DNA of 64,000 nucleotides, taken from Papio anubis (lineage: Eukaryota > Chordata > Mammalia > Primates > Cercopithecidae). Positions 61,547 to 64,000 of the stretch are shown one piece after another. Below the pieces are notes generated by a model that had not been told where the DNA came from, ran no database searches, and saw only the letters and a list, made by a program, of their open reading frames with translations. The stretch's first letter is position 1, and each line of letters starts with the position of its first letter. Location: contig NC_044977.1 of assembly GCF_008728515.1 (NCBI RefSeq), forward strand, positions 165,959,139-166,023,138, read 5' to 3'. The position numbers and the translations under genes were made by a program.

Positions 61547-61667
61547 CTAATGATGATTCTTTCCTAAATTGTTATTATTATGATGGTTGCCAAATGAAGA
61601 CTTTCTAACTGTAGCATTCTTTCTACATTTATTAATTGCATTATACTTATACTGCAAGGAAGTTTTC

Positions 61668-61980
61668 TTTCTTTTTTTTTTTTTTTTGAGACAGAGTCTT
61701 GCTCTGTTGCCTAGGCTGGATTGCCCAGGCTGGAGTGCAGTGGTATGATCTCGGCTCACCATAATCTCTGCCTCCCAGGTTCAAGCCATTCTCCTGCCTC
61801 AACCTCCCGAGTAGCTGGGACTACAGGCACATGCCACCATGCCCGGATAATTTTTGTATTTTTAGTAGAGACAGGGTTTCACTACGTTGGCCAGGCTGGT
61901 CTCGAACTCCTGACCTCGTGATCCTCCCATCTCGACCTCCCAAAGTGCTGGGATTACAGGCATAAACCACCACGCCAGGC
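61668..61980 (-). mobile_element. AluS
   Basis: Reverse full-length Alu with a small internal duplication (gcctaggctggattgcccaggctgg). Confidence 0.9.
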
Positions 61981-63420
61981 CTTTTCTCACTATTTATTCA
62001 CACATGTATGTATTTACATCCCTATGTACTCATGGATTTCTATTTTATTCAAAGGCAATTTTATTAAATACTCAATGTATACCAGTTTGGGCTAGGGGAA
62101 GACTCATCACATTTGTTTCTTCAAATTTGTTTTATATATGCATGATTCTTTAGGATTCTTCTCACTTTTTTGCTCACAAAGATGTTCCATGTTCATATCG
62201 TACTAGCCTGTGCAAGTCTTAGAGTCAGCCATTTCTCCAAGGAGCTTAATTTCTTTTCATAGAGAATAGTATTAAGAAATAAAGATCTGGATTTTGGTGT
62301 GCTCATTGCTACTAGAGAAATACTGCTTCTAAGCTCTCTTAAATAGAGTTAGGAAACATATGAATAGACAAACACTCCCATACACTTGCATGTATATCGA
62401 TCCTATAATATCCTGTCTAGTTAAATGCATGTAGTTAGAATCCATGGACATAGATATATAGATATATCATAAATGTATATGAATACCTCTTATCACAATC
62501 CAACACAACAATTCATTCTATTCTTCTCCTTTCCATATTTGTAACCCTTTTCTCCGTCGGTGAGAAAAGGGTTATTGTCCTAACTAACCCTGGCATTATT
62601 GTCCTAAATATTTTTACTTATCTGCTTAGGCTTTCTGTCTGTAACCCAACTCCCAACTGCAACAACCATCTCCTTGCTCAGCTGCCTCTTTGTTCAGTCC
62701 CTAACCACACCGGAGACACCTTGCTTGGCCACCTCCTCAGTCAACCCCCAGTGTTACAGCCTTTAATGGCCAAGTACCTCTTTCATTTCTCATACAAGTG
62801 AGTCCCAAGATTCAAGTCAACTCAGGAAGGTTGATATAAGACCATTTTCAGCTGCTCAGGACCCACAGACCCATAATCATCACACCACCTTCCACTCTTC
62901 AAATTTAATGTGGGTTAGCATAATGGTTACAGCTCTCCCACTTGCCCTTGGTCAAGATCCCTCTGTTTTGCCCAGAGAGATCCCCAATTCTAAACATCTC
63001 AGAGAGAATTAGGAGTGATGGTACCCATTCCCTTTCTGCCCAGAAGACATTGAATCCATTATGCAAATAAAAACACCCAATTCCCAGAATTCTGCAGAGA
63101 TTAGCTTTGCAAATGCATACAAAATAAATCTTTGTACCTGGTATTTTCTCCAATACCAGGGCCTGCATAACTAGGAAGGTCCCACAAGATTTATTAATGG
63201 GGGGCACCTTTCCCTCCACCTATTCCCAAAATAGCTGTCAGGTTCTACTAGTACAGAACAGGAAAAAGCAAGGCACCCCTTTGCATGACATTTACCATAT
63301 TAAAAAGTCATTTGTCTATTGGTCTCCAGTCTCTAGACTCCTTGAATGCAAGTGCTATGTAATTTTTCATCTATGTAGCCCCAGCGTTTGTTTGTGTGTG
63401 GGTTTTTGAGTTTTTTGTTT
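61981..63420. other. EFHB intron near the right end, unrecognised
   Basis: Contains the hairpin at 62542-62574. The 104-codon minus frame at 62905-63219 is not recognised as EFHB and has no clear splice border. Confidence 0.4.
62542..62574. repeat. Perfect 13-base hairpin
   Basis: Arms taacccttttctc (62542-62554) and gagaaaagggtta (62562-62574), loop of seven bases. Confidence 0.95.
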
Positions 63421-63424
63421 TTTT

Positions 63425-63723
63425 ATTTTTTATTTTTATTTTTGAGATGGAGTTTCACTCTTGTTGCCCAGGCTGGAGTGCAATGGCACGATCTCGGCTC
63501 ACCACAACCTCCACTTCCCGGGCTCAAGCGATTCACTCACCTCAGCCTCCTGAGTAGCTGGGATTACAGGCCCTGTCACCACACCCGGCTAATTTTGTAT
63601 TTTTAGTAGAGGTGGGGTTTCTCTATTTTGGTCAGGTTGGTCTCGAACTCCCAACCTCAGGTGATCCGCCCGCCTCGGCCTCCCAAAGTGCTGGGATTAC
63701 AGGCATGAGCCACCCACCGGGCC
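63425..63723 (-). mobile_element. AluS
   Basis: Reverse full-length Alu. Confidence 0.9.
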
Positions 63724-63724
63724 T

Positions 63725-63818
63725 TGTTTTTGTTTTTTAAGTAGGATCTCACTCTGTCAACCAGGCTGGAGTGAAGTGATACTATCACGGTTCACTGCAG
63801 CCTCAATCTCCCATGGCA
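63725..63818 (-). mobile_element. Partial Alu monomer
   Basis: Truncated reverse Alu directly following the full one. Confidence 0.75.
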
Positions 63819-64000
63819 CTACGCTATCGTGGACACTGTAATTTTTGTAAACTTGCCCTTGAAGCTCTCTTCCCTTCTTCCTCTTTCTATTCCAGGGCTC
63901 AATATCATTTACCAATGCACTTTGTATGCTTCAGATGTTTTGTCTTAATAACTCCAGGTTTCTGCCATAGTCAGTGCATTGATGGAAATCAACGGACAGT

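Noticed and set aside
62905..63219. 104-codon minus frame as the missing first EFHB exon
   Set aside because: Too short for the expected 260 residues, no fitting phase-1 donor or similarity recognised.

Overview
This is primate nuclear DNA, almost certainly from an Old World monkey (macaque, baboon or vervet type). It is dense in Alu and L1 elements, has long introns with GT-AG exon borders, and carries an Alu at 1957-2260 with variants typical of the cercopithecine AluYR lineage. No prokaryotic features, CRISPR arrays, tRNAs or rRNAs were seen.

One real gene is present: the minus-strand gene EFHB (EF-hand domain family member B, also CFAP21), an axonemal microtubule-associated and calcium-linked protein. 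Twelve coding exons lie between 58025 and 14476. They join in phase into one continuous reading frame of about 569 codons that ends in TGA. The fragment holds two EF-hand loops near its middle. The first coding exon, by family length roughly 260 residues, and the promoter lie beyond the right edge. An AATAAA signal (minus strand) sits about 140 bases past the stop codon. One internal exon (31005-31159) ends at an apparent GC splice donor rather than GT.

Layout. 1-6064: nested retroelements; an old L1 ORF2 is interrupted by a younger L1 and an AluY, then comes a reverse MaLR (THE1/MST-type) internal region that is itself split by an L1, followed by a reverse ERVL/MLT2-like LTR. 6064-14330: intergenic DNA downstream of EFHB with DNA-transposon, L1M, MIR and Alu pieces. 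14332-58025: EFHB exons and introns; the introns hold most of the Alus, an MLT1 LTR, an ERV-like pol remnant with an Alu-split inverted repeat (26-28.7 kb), several hAT-Charlie fossils, an L1 ORF2 piece (40.6-42 kb) and a long internally deleted L1PB/L1MA-type element (43.5-50.2 kb). 58026-64000: the intron upstream of the first visible exon, with more Alus and a MIR.

No new multi-gene system was found. The points most worth checking are the GC donor, the long interrupted inverted repeat at 27.65-28.21 kb, two short perfect hairpins, an unidentified coding-like segment at 20.6 kb, and the MaLR/MLT2 junction at 5.6 kb. Repeat family names come from recognition by eye, not from a database search.
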